Source: Spirosoma rhododendri (GTDB taxonomy: Bacteria; Bacteroidota; Bacteroidia; Cytophagales; Spirosomataceae). From it: a DNA stretch of 64,000 nt. The position numbers were made by a program, and so were the translations under genes. Each line of letters begins with the position of its first letter. Position 1 is the stretch's first letter. Under the pieces are notes generated by a model. The model searched no databases. It was given only the letters and a program-made list of their open reading frames with translations, and was not told where the DNA came from. Location of the stretch: assembly GCF_012849055.1 (NCBI RefSeq), contig NZ_CP051677.1, positions 2,432,501 through 2,496,500 on the forward strand, given 5' to 3'. Positions 27,928 through 35,183 of this stretch are shown piece after piece.

Positions 27928-28125
27928 ATGCTCATTATTAACGTCAAAGACAACGAGTCGATCGACAAAGCCCTGAAGCGTTTCAAGAAGAAATTCGAGA
28001 AGACGGGCGTGTTGCGGCAGCTGCGGTCGCGGACGGCTTTCCAGAAACCATCGGTAAAGCGTCGCACCGAAATCATCAAAGCCACCTACAAAGAGCGGAT
28101 GTACGGTAATCACACCGAGCAGTAG
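27928..28125 (+). CDS. rpsU: 30S ribosomal protein S21
   Basis: A basic 65-residue S21, the small-subunit protein near the mRNA-16S anti-SD region. Starts MLIINVKDNESIDKALKRFKKKFEK and has the expected RQLRSRTAFQKPSVKRR and KERMYG stretches. In Bacteroidota S21 is known to help sequester the 16S tail, in keeping with the absence of SD sequences here. It is a single-gene unit with its own promoter and terminator. Confidence 0.96.
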   Translation: MLIINVKDNESIDKALKRFKKKFEKTGVLRQLRSRTAFQKPSVKRRTEIIKATYKERMYGNHTEQ

Positions 28126-28201
28126 GACCGGCACCGGTTGAGGCCCGGCCAGCTGAATGCGCAGTCAGCCCGGTTCGGATACCCTCACACAAGCACGCGG
28201 G

Positions 28202-28231
28202 AGCAGCAGACAGCTATGTTTGCTGCTTTTT
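28202..28231 (+). terminator. Intrinsic terminator of rpsU
   Basis: AGCAGCA (28202-28208) pairs with TGCTGCT (28221-28227) and is followed by a T run, 77 bp after the rpsU stop. Confidence 0.65.
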
Positions 28232-28251
28232 CGTTTTTATAAAGACCTGTG

Positions 28252-28706
28252 CTAGCCAGTAATCGAGTCGTAAGCCGGAAAATCGTCGAGAAAGCGCACC
28301 TGCGCCGTGTCGTGGTCGATCCCGCAGCAGTAATGCGTCAGGCCGTTGGACACCACCACGTACGGAGCCCGGTGGACGTGGTTGTACCGGGTAATCTGAT
28401 CGAATACGGCCTGACTCAGGGGTATGTGGGGGCTTTGCACTCCACAATCAGAAACGGCTGTCCCTGCCGGTCGAACACCATCACGTCGGTACGTTTCATT
28501 GTCTGATTGAGTACCAGCCCACCCTCCGAACGGATCAGGGCTTTGGGATAAGCGTAATGCGTCAGCAACAGGTTGACGATGTGTTGCCGCACCCACTCTT
28601 CGGGCGACAGCCGGACGTACTTCCGGCGTAACAAATCGAAAATATAATCCTTGCCTTCGACTTGTTTAGTTTTGTGCTCGAACGTCGGCAGATTTAACGT
28701 AACCAT
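28252..28706 (-). pseudogene. HsdR N-terminal-like restriction nuclease domain protein, frameshifted
   Basis: A stand-alone N-terminal domain of type I restriction enzyme HsdR (PD-(D/E)xK fold), common as a 150-residue orphan in Bacteroidota. The first 96 codons hold FDLLRRKYVRLSPEEWVRQHIV, TMKRTDVMVF (catalytic Asp) and QPFLIVECKAP (Glu-x-Lys), then stop. The rest (HIPLSQAVFDQITRYNHV, PYVVVSNGLTHYCCGID) runs in another frame to 28252. One extra C in the CCCCC run at about 28432-28436 restores a 151-residue protein reading ECKAPHIPLSQ. The catalytic residues are all before the break. It was probably an intact gene, so a sequencing error is suspected. Confidence 0.8.
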
Positions 28707-28713
28707 ACACGAA

Positions 28714-28816
28714 TATAAAGAGTGAAAGAGCGAATGAGTGAAAGAGCGACTGATAAGCGATTAACTTTTTTGCTCCACTATCACTCTTTCGCTCTTTCAT
28801 TCTTTCGCTCTTTATA
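28714..28816. repeat. Octamer-family hairpin, 36-bp imperfect arms
   Basis: Left arm 28714-28749 holds the units AAAGAGTG, AAAGAGCG, AATGAGTG and AAAGAGCG. Right arm 28781-28816 is its reverse complement with about six mismatches, almost all transitions. It lies between the divergent starts of the HsdR-N gene and AMP nucleosidase, only 6 bp before the latter's ATG. Confidence 0.85.
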
Positions 28817-28822
28817 CTACTT

Positions 28823-29593
28823 ATGAAAACAAAAGAAGAAATCGTAACCAATTGGCTACCGCGCTATACCGGAACGCCACCAGAGCAGTTTGGCGAATAC
28901 ATTCTGCTTACTAATTTCATCAACTACGTCGAATTGTTCGCTGAGAAGTTCAGCGTTGAGGTGCAGGGTCGGGGCCGGGCCATGCAAACGGCGACGGCTA
29001 ATAATATCACGATTATCAACTTCGGGATGGGCAGCCCGATGGCCGCTACCGTCATGGATCTGCTGTCGGCCATTAGCCCGAAGGCCGTGCTGTTTCTGGG
29101 CAAGTGCGGGGGGCTAAAGAAAACGCAGCTCGGCGACCTGATTCTGCCCATTGCTGCCATCCGGGGCGACGGTACCAGTAATGACTATATGCGCCCGGAG
29201 ATACCGGCGCTGCCTTCATTTCGGTTGCAGCGGGCCGTTTCGTCAACCATCAAACGCTACGAACTCGACTACTGGACGGGCACGGTGTACACGACGAACC
29301 GGCGCATCTGGGAACACGATGAGGTGTTCAAGGATTACCTGCGCGAAATTCGGGCGATGGCGATAGACATGGAAACGGCGACAATTTTCACCGTCGGCTT
29401 TGCCAACTCAATCCCCCACGGGGCGTTGTTGCTGGTGTCGGATAATCCGCTGGTGCCGGAGGGGGTGAAGACCGAAGAAAGCGACAAGCGCGTAACGGGT
29501 CAGTTTGTCAACAAACACCTCGAAATCGGTATCGACGCTCTGATCGAACTCGAATCATCGGGCGACTCGGTGAAGCACCTGCGCTTCGAGTAG
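28823..29593 (+). CDS. amn: AMP nucleosidase
   Basis: Hydrolyses AMP to adenine and ribose 5-phosphate, tuning the adenylate pool. The 256 residues correspond to the catalytic purine-nucleoside-phosphorylase-like domain, without the N-terminal regulatory domain of the E. coli enzyme (about 480 residues), as usual in Bacteroidota. Seen: NFGMGSPMAATVMDLL, FLGKCGGLKK, ATSNDYM-like GDGTSNDYM, AIDMETATIF (ribose-binding Glu) and LLLVSDNPLVPEGVKT. A GACAGGAT hairpin follows. Confidence 0.93.
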   Translation: MKTKEEIVTNWLPRYTGTPPEQFGEYILLTNFINYVELFAEKFSVEVQGRGRAMQTATANNITIINFGMGSPMAATVMDLLSAISPKAVLFLGKCGGLKKTQLGDLILPIAAIRGDGTSNDYMRPEIPALPSFRLQRAVSSTIKRYELDYWTGTVYTTNRRIWEHDEVFKDYLREIRAMAIDMETATIFTVGFANSIPHGALLLVSDNPLVPEGVKTEESDKRVTGQFVNKHLEIGIDALIELESSGDSVKHLRFE

Positions 29594-29600
29594 AAAGAAT

Positions 29601-29687
29601 TTCGACAGGATTACATGACTGACAGGATCTCAATTACTTGAAAAAATCCTGTCAATCCGCCCGGCGGCCCGGCTGTAATCCTGTCGA
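29601..29687. repeat. GACAGGAT-type hairpin carrying a 15-bp GC-rich insert
   Basis: Left arm 29601-29628 holds GACAGGAT twice in an about 9-nt period; the right arm (29645-29687) is complementary but is interrupted by GCCCGGCGGCCCGGC at 29659-29673. The same insert occurs at 49994-50008. A further partial unit (AATCCTGTCAG) follows at about 29693. It fills the convergent gap between amn and the TPR gene. Confidence 0.8.
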
Positions 29688-29726
29688 ACACAAATCCTGT
29701 CAGCTAGAAATCCCGTCTGGCGAAAG

Positions 29727-31073
29727 CTAGTTGCAGTACTGGCTGATGATTTTGTAGGCAGGGGTGTAGCCTAGCTCGCCCGCTTTCGAGAGGTCGAGGC
29801 ACCCGGCATTGTCGTCGCCCAGCGTGTAGTTGATAAGCCCTCTTACGTAGTACGCTTCGGCGTACCGCGAATTCAGCCGGATGGTGTTGTTACAGTCTGT
29901 CAGAGCGGCCCGCTGATCGCCCTGTGCCGACCGGATCAGTGCCCGCGTAAAATAAGCGTCGGTGTAGGTCGGGTTGAGTTCGATAGACCGGTTCAGGTCG
30001 ATCTGCGCGCCCCGGCTGTCGCCCTGCCGATTTTTGCTGATTCCCCGGCCCAGAAAGGCTTCCGACCGGTCCGCCGACAGGGTGTTGATCCTGAGGTTGT
30101 CGGCCACGGCATTCCGCAACTGATCGAGGATTGCCCGCGTCATGCGCCCCGGATAAACCTGTGTCTTGGGGTCAGCGATTTCGTTATTGATATCGATAGC
30201 CTGCGTAAAATCCAGGCTGGCACCCTTCTGATCCCCCAGTTTGCTGCGGCAGAATCCCCGACCGTAGTAAGCGTTATAGTTGATGGGATGCAGAGCAATC
30301 GCCTGATCGTAGTCAGGAATGGCACCTTTGTAATCTTCCAGTTTGCTCTTGGCAAAACCGCGGTAGTAGAACGATTCGCCGTCCTGCGGGTTCAGCTCAA
30401 TGGCTTTGTTGAGGTCAGCCAGAGCGCCCGTATAATCCTGTAACTCAATCCGGGTGTAGCCGCGACCGGCGAATGCCTGGGCCCGCTTGGGGGTGGCTTC
30501 GACCACTTTGTCGAAATCCGTCAGGCTACCCGTGAAGTCGTTGAGCCGCTGCCGGTTAATACCCCGAACGTAGCGGTACTGCGCGTTGGCTGGCTCGATT
30601 TCGATGGCTTTGGAAAAATCGACCAGCGAAAGCCGATCCTGCCCCAACCGCGTCCGGCTAACGCCCCGGCTGTAGTAGGCTACGGCGTCGGTCGGGTTGA
30701 GTTCGATGGCCCGGCTGAAATCAAGCAGCGCACTCCGGTGATCGTCCTGCCGGCTTTTGCTGATTCCCCGGCTGAGATAAGCCAGTTCATCCTTCGAGTT
30801 AATCTCAACCGCCCGATCGTAGTCCAGAATAGCCCCGCGATGATCGCGCAGGTTTGCCTTTGCCAGCCCCCGGTTATAGTAACTGGGTCCGTTCTCCGGA
30901 TTCATCGTAATTGCCATGCTGAACGCCTGCAAAGCACCGGTAAAATCACCTGATTTACTCTTCGTAATGCCGGTATCGAAGTAGTCAGCGGCTGTTTGCT
31001 GGGCGTACGTGGTGGCCGACGAAACAAAGCAGGAGATGACCAGGGCAGTAGTGGCCCGGAAAAGCTGATTCAT
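29727..31073 (-). CDS. Exported tetratricopeptide repeat protein
   Basis: A 448-residue protein with a signal peptide (cleaved near TTYAQQ, residues about 1-25) followed by about ten 34-residue TPR units (pattern A-Y-Y-x-R-G-x-x-K-x-x-x-x-D-x-x-G-A-x-x-D-[FLY]-[ND]-x-A-I-x-[IL]-N-P). The superhelix probably mediates protein-protein contacts in the periplasm or at the outer membrane. No enzymatic domain is seen. The longest unit, around residues 260-330, has an insert (ADPKTQVYPGRMTRAILDQL). Divergent to hsp20. Confidence 0.88.
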   Translation of the reverse strand: MNQLFRATTALVISCFVSSATTYAQQTAADYFDTGITKSKSGDFTGALQAFSMAITMNPENGPSYYNRGLAKANLRDHRGAILDYDRAVEINSKDELAYLSRGISKSRQDDHRSALLDFSRAIELNPTDAVAYYSRGVSRTRLGQDRLSLVDFSKAIEIEPANAQYRYVRGINRQRLNDFTGSLTDFDKVVEATPKRAQAFAGRGYTRIELQDYTGALADLNKAIELNPQDGESFYYRGFAKSKLEDYKGAIPDYDQAIALHPINYNAYYGRGFCRSKLGDQKGASLDFTQAIDINNEIADPKTQVYPGRMTRAILDQLRNAVADNLRINTLSADRSEAFLGRGISKNRQGDSRGAQIDLNRSIELNPTYTDAYFTRALIRSAQGDQRAALTDCNNTIRLNSRYAEAYYVRGLINYTLGDDNAGCLDLSKAGELGYTPAYKIISQYCN

Positions 31074-31187
31074 GATAAGTTACGGTTGTTGGGGTAATCC
31101 GACTATTTAGACGTAAAGAAACACACTCAGGACACAACGAGGTCGGTAAATGCGTCATTTTTATCAACGTATACAATCTGCATGTGT

Positions 31188-31235
31188 CATTTTGTCTGTT
31201 TTCGCTTTGTCTTCTTGAGAAAATAAGACAAAATG
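31188..31235. promoter_or_regulatory. Inverted repeat, possible regulator sites upstream of hsp20
   Basis: CATTTTGTCT (31188-31197) and AGACAAAATG (31226-31235) are exact inverted 10-mers separated by 28 bp, with a third half-site TTTGTCTTC between. They lie 25-72 bp upstream of the sigma-54-like element. Confidence 0.5.
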
Positions 31236-31259
31236 GCGTGTTCTTTGGCTGTTTTTGCC

Positions 31260-31276
31260 TTGGTACGCTGTTTGTA
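31260..31276 (+). promoter_or_regulatory. Sigma-54-like promoter of hsp20
   Basis: TTGGTACG-N4-TTGTA matches the -24/-12 consensus (TTGGCACG-N4-TTGCW) except C to T at two positions; GG and GT are 10 nt apart as required. It is 54 bp upstream of the hsp20 ATG. No sigma-A box was preferred here. Confidence 0.45.
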
Positions 31277-31329
31277 AATAGAGAGATGTGTTCGCAACAG
31301 AACAGTAAACAACAAAAACTAAACTAGTC

Positions 31330-31764
31330 ATGTCAACCCTCGTTCGATACAACCGCATCCCAACGTTCTTCAATCCATTCAACGCTGCCGCTGATTTTGG
31401 CCGTCCGATAGTTAGCCGCTATCAGAACACCATGCCCAGCGTACCGGCTGTGAACGTGAAAGAAACCGAAGCCGCTTTTGAAGTAGCTCTTGCTGCACCC
31501 GGTCTGAAAAAAGAAGATCTCAAAGTAAGCGTGCTGAAAGATCAACTGACTATCGCTTACAAATCGGAAAACAAAACCGACGAAACGACGGAGAAATTCA
31601 CCCGTCAGGAGTTCAGCACGAGTCAGTTTGAGCGTAGCTTCCGTCTGCCTAAAAACGTCGATGCTGAGCAGATCAAAGCCAGCTACACGGATGGTATCCT
31701 GACCATTGAATTGCCCAAGGTGGCTGTTAAAGAAGCTGAAGTAAAAGAAATCGTGATTGGCTAA
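31330..31764 (+). CDS. Hsp20/alpha-crystallin family small heat shock protein
   Basis: A 144-residue ATP-independent holdase. Seen: alpha-crystallin core from PAVNVKETEAAFEVALAAPGLKKEDLKVSV to EFSTSQFERSFRLPKNVDAEQIKASYTDGILTIELPK, which contains the conserved GILTIELPK turn. The N-terminal 40 residues include VRYNRIPTFFNPFN and the tail is KEAEVKEIVIG with an I-x-I-like end. Expressed alone from a probable sigma-54-type promoter. Confidence 0.95.
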   Translation: MSTLVRYNRIPTFFNPFNAAADFGRPIVSRYQNTMPSVPAVNVKETEAAFEVALAAPGLKKEDLKVSVLKDQLTIAYKSENKTDETTEKFTRQEFSTSQFERSFRLPKNVDAEQIKASYTDGILTIELPKVAVKEAEVKEIVIG

Positions 31765-31796
31765 TCTGAATAGCCAGAAACGTACCGGTAATGCAG

Positions 31797-31828
31797 AAAG
31801 GTGATCCGACTTCGGGTCACCTTTTTTT
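31797..31828 (+). terminator. Intrinsic terminator of hsp20
   Basis: AAAGGTGA-TCCGA pairs with TCGG-TCACCTTT and is followed by T7, 33 bp after the stop. It lies just after the stop of the convergent trpF gene as well. Confidence 0.85.
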
Positions 31829-31833
31829 GTGCG

Positions 31834-32490
31834 CTATCGTAGCCGATCGACGAAAGCCCGAAGTTTGTCGGCGTCGAGTTGCCCATCGGTCCGAACGCCA
31901 CTGCAAATGTCGAGGCCGAATGGGCGAACCTGCTCGATAGCCTCGCGCACGTTGGCTGGGTTGAGACCCCCCGCCAGAAAAACGGGGACCGGCGATTGGT
32001 CGACTATAGCCCGGCTGATCTGCCAGTTATGCACCCGGCCCGTACCGCCCAGTTCTTTCACGCTCAGGTTGGGGTTACCCGAATCGAGCAGCAGGGCATC
32101 GGCTCCGTTGGCTACGGCTGTTAGTGCTTCGGCCACGTTGCGTTCGTCGGTCACGTGAATAACCTGTACCAGCTTTACCGTTGGCAGGGCGTCGCGCAGT
32201 TGGGCGTAGGTATCGGCCGGAACCGCGTCGACGAGTTGAATCGTGCTAGCCTGCACCCGGCTGTGGTGCGCCAGAATACCGGCTGCCGTGGTTTCCGACG
32301 TCAGCATAAAGGTTGCGATGGGGGGCGGTACCTGCCTAACAATGTCGGCGGCTAGCGAATCGGCCACAACACCGGGGCCGCTGGGCATGGCCCCAACCAG
32401 CCCCAGCGCGTCGGCACCGAGTTGAATAGCCAGCCGGGCTTCGTCGGGACTGCTGATGCAGCAAACTTTCAGGCGGGTACAGGTAAACAT
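31834..32490 (-). CDS. trpF: Phosphoribosylanthranilate isomerase family protein
   Basis: A 218-residue TIM barrel that isomerises PRA to CdRP in tryptophan synthesis. Seen: N-terminal LKVCCISSPDEAR (catalytic Cys-containing KICG-like region), AIQLGADALGLV, LTSETT, VQASTIQLVD, LLDSGN (catalytic Asp-like) and PVFLAGGLNPANVREAI, ending in SGLDICSGVRTDGQLDADKLRAF-like text. The usual KICGI is KVCCI here, which makes this a divergent, possibly paralogous form. No other trp genes lie in the window, which fits a scattered or secondary copy. Confidence 0.8.
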   Translation of the reverse strand: MFTCTRLKVCCISSPDEARLAIQLGADALGLVGAMPSGPGVVADSLAADIVRQVPPPIATFMLTSETTAAGILAHHSRVQASTIQLVDAVPADTYAQLRDALPTVKLVQVIHVTDERNVAEALTAVANGADALLLDSGNPNLSVKELGGTGRVHNWQISRAIVDQSPVPVFLAGGLNPANVREAIEQVRPFGLDICSGVRTDGQLDADKLRAFVDRLR

Positions 32491-32504
32491 AGTCCGGTGG
32501 TGAA

Positions 32505-33824
32505 ATGAGTATGAAGGCGGGACAAAAATACGCCGTTTCGGGTTACCCCTCCGAACCCCCTTTTTCTGAAATGGTTGATGCCCCCCCGCCCCACGATCCC
32601 TATGCGTCGCTTCGCATTGCCGAATTCCGCTATTTCATTTCCAACAGTTTCCTGATCACCGCCACGCTGCTGATTCAGGAGGTAATTCTGGGTTATGAGC
32701 TGTACAAGATGACCCACGACCCGCTGACGTTGGGATTGGTCGGTCTGGCGGAGGCCCTGCCGTTTATCGCCCTGTCGCTGTTTGGCGGGCACCTCGCCGA
32801 CCGGCGCGACAAAAAACGATTGCTGCAATGGAGCCTGCTGGTGATTATTCTGGGATCGGTGATTTTGTACGGCGTGTTTCAGCCCAATGTCGTGAGCCAG
32901 CTATCCCAGACGACACAATTGAGCGTCATCTACGGTGTACTGATGCTAATCGGTACGGCGAAGGGGTTTTATTCGCCGGCCAGTTCGTCGCTGAAACCGT
33001 TTCTGGTGCCCCGCGAACTATACGCTAACTCGGCCACCTGGAGCAGTTCGGCCTGGCAGGCCGGGGCTATCGTCGGGCCGGGGCTGGCCGGTTTTTTCTA
33101 CAGCTGGTTCGGCTTCGATAATACGCTGATTATCATCATTGCCCTGCTAGTGGTTTGCCTGCTATTGATTACGTTGATCGACCGCAGGCCGGTACCGGTC
33201 AGTGCCGGGCCGGTACAAAGCCTGCGCGAAAGCCTCAAAGAAGGCTTCCGGTTTGTGTTCAAGACGCCCATTGTGCTGTACGCCATTTCGCTCGATCTGT
33301 TCTCGGTACTGTTCGGTGGGGTTGTGGCTATTCTGCCCATCTTCGCCGAAGATATTCTGCGCGTTGGGGCCGAAGGACTCGGCTTTTTGCGGGCCGCACC
33401 ATCGGTCGGGGCCGTGCTGACGTTAGCGGTCATGACCCAGTACCCGCCGACGCATAACGCCTGGCGCAACATGTTGCTGGCGGTGGCAGGCTTCGGTGTG
33501 GCTACGGTCATTTTCGCACTGTCGACCAATTTCTACCTGTCGCTGTTTATGCTGGCCCTGACCGGCGCATTCGACAGCGTGAGCGTTATCATCCGACAAA
33601 CGATTTTGCAGATTTTCCCACCCGATCACCTGCGGGGTCGAGTCGCGGCTGTTAACGGTATTTTCGTCAGCTCGTCCAACGAGATTGGTGCATTTGAATC
33701 GGGCGTGATGGCTCGTCTGTTCGGCACTGTACCGTCGGTGCTGATCGGTGGTGCGTTCACGATAATCGTGGTCTCGTACGTGTACCTGCGTTCGAAAAAC
33801 CTGTTTTCGGTACGACTGAGCTGA
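32505..33824 (+). CDS. MFS transporter (EntS-like)
   Basis: A 439-residue, 12-TM permease of the major facilitator superfamily. The motif GGHLADRRDKKRLL between TM2 and TM3 matches the family signature. N-terminal 30 residues (rich in Pro) are cytoplasmic. The sequence is closest in feel to the enterobactin-exporter branch, but the substrate is not determinable. It is divergent from trpF, 14 bp apart. Several ATGs exist near the start (32505, 32511 and MVDAPP at about 32571), so the first Met is uncertain. Confidence 0.88.
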   Translation: MSMKAGQKYAVSGYPSEPPFSEMVDAPPPHDPYASLRIAEFRYFISNSFLITATLLIQEVILGYELYKMTHDPLTLGLVGLAEALPFIALSLFGGHLADRRDKKRLLQWSLLVIILGSVILYGVFQPNVVSQLSQTTQLSVIYGVLMLIGTAKGFYSPASSSLKPFLVPRELYANSATWSSSAWQAGAIVGPGLAGFFYSWFGFDNTLIIIIALLVVCLLLITLIDRRPVPVSAGPVQSLRESLKEGFRFVFKTPIVLYAISLDLFSVLFGGVVAILPIFAEDILRVGAEGLGFLRAAPSVGAVLTLAVMTQYPPTHNAWRNMLLAVAGFGVATVIFALSTNFYLSLFMLALTGAFDSVSVIIRQTILQIFPPDHLRGRVAAVNGIFVSSSNEIGAFESGVMARLFGTVPSVLIGGAFTIIVVSYVYLRSKNLFSVRLS

Positions 33825-33831
33825 TACGCCG

Positions 33832-34029
33832 TCAGCGCTGTGCTGCCATAGCCGCGTACAGGCTAACGTTTAGCGGCATATTGAGTAAAACCCGGTTGTC
33901 GAAGGCTTCCCAGAATAATTCGTCGGAAAGCTGGTAGTCACACTGGAGCCGAAGCATATCGCGCATGCTTTCCTTTAGCTGGTAGAATAGGGGCGAAGAA
34001 TGCGGGTTGACTGACGAATACTGTTCCAT
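33832..34029 (-). CDS. Small hypothetical protein
   Basis: A 65-residue protein with no recognised family. ATG at 34029 is preferred (MEQYSSVNPHSSPLFYQLKESM). It is mostly helical in appearance (LKESMRDMLRLQCDYQLSDELFWEAFDNRVLLN) without a signal peptide or cysteines in motifs. A longer form up to 34134 is possible. It lies 7 bp from the end of the MFS gene. Confidence 0.45.
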   Translation of the reverse strand: MEQYSSVNPHSSPLFYQLKESMRDMLRLQCDYQLSDELFWEAFDNRVLLNMPLNVSLYAAMAAQR

Positions 34030-34234
34030 TGGTATCGGTTGGTTATGGTATATAGGCGGGTTCATAAACCCGCTGATTCTGAGATTGTTCGTTAAAATTT
34101 TGGGCGCATGGTCTGAGCAATAGGAATAGTTCAACCGTAACCACGCTTTCCAACACCCGACGCCCTCACTAACCCGGCAAGATCCAAATCAGAAATATTT
34201 TCCATTCCCTAAACGTACTGATTATCAATTTTAT

Positions 34235-35101
34235 ATGATGAAATCGACTACTGTTCTGTGCCTGGGTATGCTGGTGGTCTGCGCCAGCCTACCGACGCAG
34301 GCTAAACCGAAGCCCGGTAAGCTGGTGAAAGCGTGGGAAACCGACTCTACCCTGCGAACGCCCGAATCGGTGCTGTTCGATCCCTCCGAAAACGTCCTGT
34401 ACGTGAGTAACATCGACGGTAAATCCGACGAGCTGGATGGTAGCGGCTTTATCTCGAAAGTGTCGCCCGATGGTAAGATCACCAACCTGCGCTGGACGTC
34501 GGGGCTGAACGCGCCGAAGGGAATGGGCCTGCACAAAGACCGGCTGTACGTGACGGACCTGTACCGGCTGGTGGCCATCAACACCGCAACCGGGCAAGCC
34601 GAAAAAACGTGGGACGCCGTACCGCAGCAGGGGGCTTTCCTCAACGACGTGACCATCGATAAAGCCGGTACAGTTTACGTCTCCGACAACCGGAACAACA
34701 AGATTTACCGCCTGAAAGACGACAAGTGGGAGGTCTGGATGGAGGGTGAACAACTCAACGGACCCAACGGCTTGCTGGTGGTGGGTACCGATAAGCTGCT
34801 GATCGGTAGCGGCAAGCTGGGTGCGTTGCAGGCTGTCGATATCAACACGAAAGCCATCACCAAACTGGCCGACGGCATGGCCGCTACGGACGGTATCGAG
34901 CCGGAGGGAAAGAAAAACTACTTTGTGTCGGACTGGAACGGGCAGGTTTTTCATGTTACCGCCGATGGTAACAAACAGCAGGTACTCGACACCCGCACCG
35001 ACAAAATTAACTCCGCCGACATCGCCTACATCAACAAGCGCAAACTGCTGATCGTCCCGACGTTCTTCAAGAACAAGCTGGTGGCGTACAAATGGCAATG
35101 A
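34235..35101 (+). CDS. SMP-30/gluconolactonase-like beta-propeller protein
   Basis: A 288-residue exported six-bladed beta-propeller. Signal peptide (MKSTTVLCLGMLVVCASLPTQA) followed by repeated V-Y-V-[ST]-D blades (LYVSNIDGK, LYVTDLYRL, VYVSDNRNN). Family members include lactonases and PQQ/heme-free sensor proteins; the metal ligands cannot be confirmed by eye. The stop codon TGA lies inside the left arm of the hairpin at 35097. Confidence 0.8.
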   Translation: MMKSTTVLCLGMLVVCASLPTQAKPKPGKLVKAWETDSTLRTPESVLFDPSENVLYVSNIDGKSDELDGSGFISKVSPDGKITNLRWTSGLNAPKGMGLHKDRLYVTDLYRLVAINTATGQAEKTWDAVPQQGAFLNDVTIDKAGTVYVSDNRNNKIYRLKDDKWEVWMEGEQLNGPNGLLVVGTDKLLIGSGKLGALQAVDINTKAITKLADGMAATDGIEPEGKKNYFVSDWNGQVFHVTADGNKQQVLDTRTDKINSADIAYINKRKLLIVPTFFKNKLVAYKWQ

Positions 35102-35183
35102 TTGAATGATAGAGTGATAGAATGAGTGAATAAGGTTGAAAACAGCCCATTCACTCATTCTATCACTCCATCATTCAATCATT
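35097..35183. repeat. Octamer-family hairpin, 35-bp arms, overlapping two stop codons
   Basis: Arms 35097-35131 and 35149-35183 are reverse complements with one mismatch. Units include GAATGATA, GAGTGATA and GAATGAGT. The left arm carries the TGA of the SMP-30 gene and the right arm carries the last codons (Gly-Met-Ile-Glu-stop) of argH, so the element closes both genes. Confidence 0.92.
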
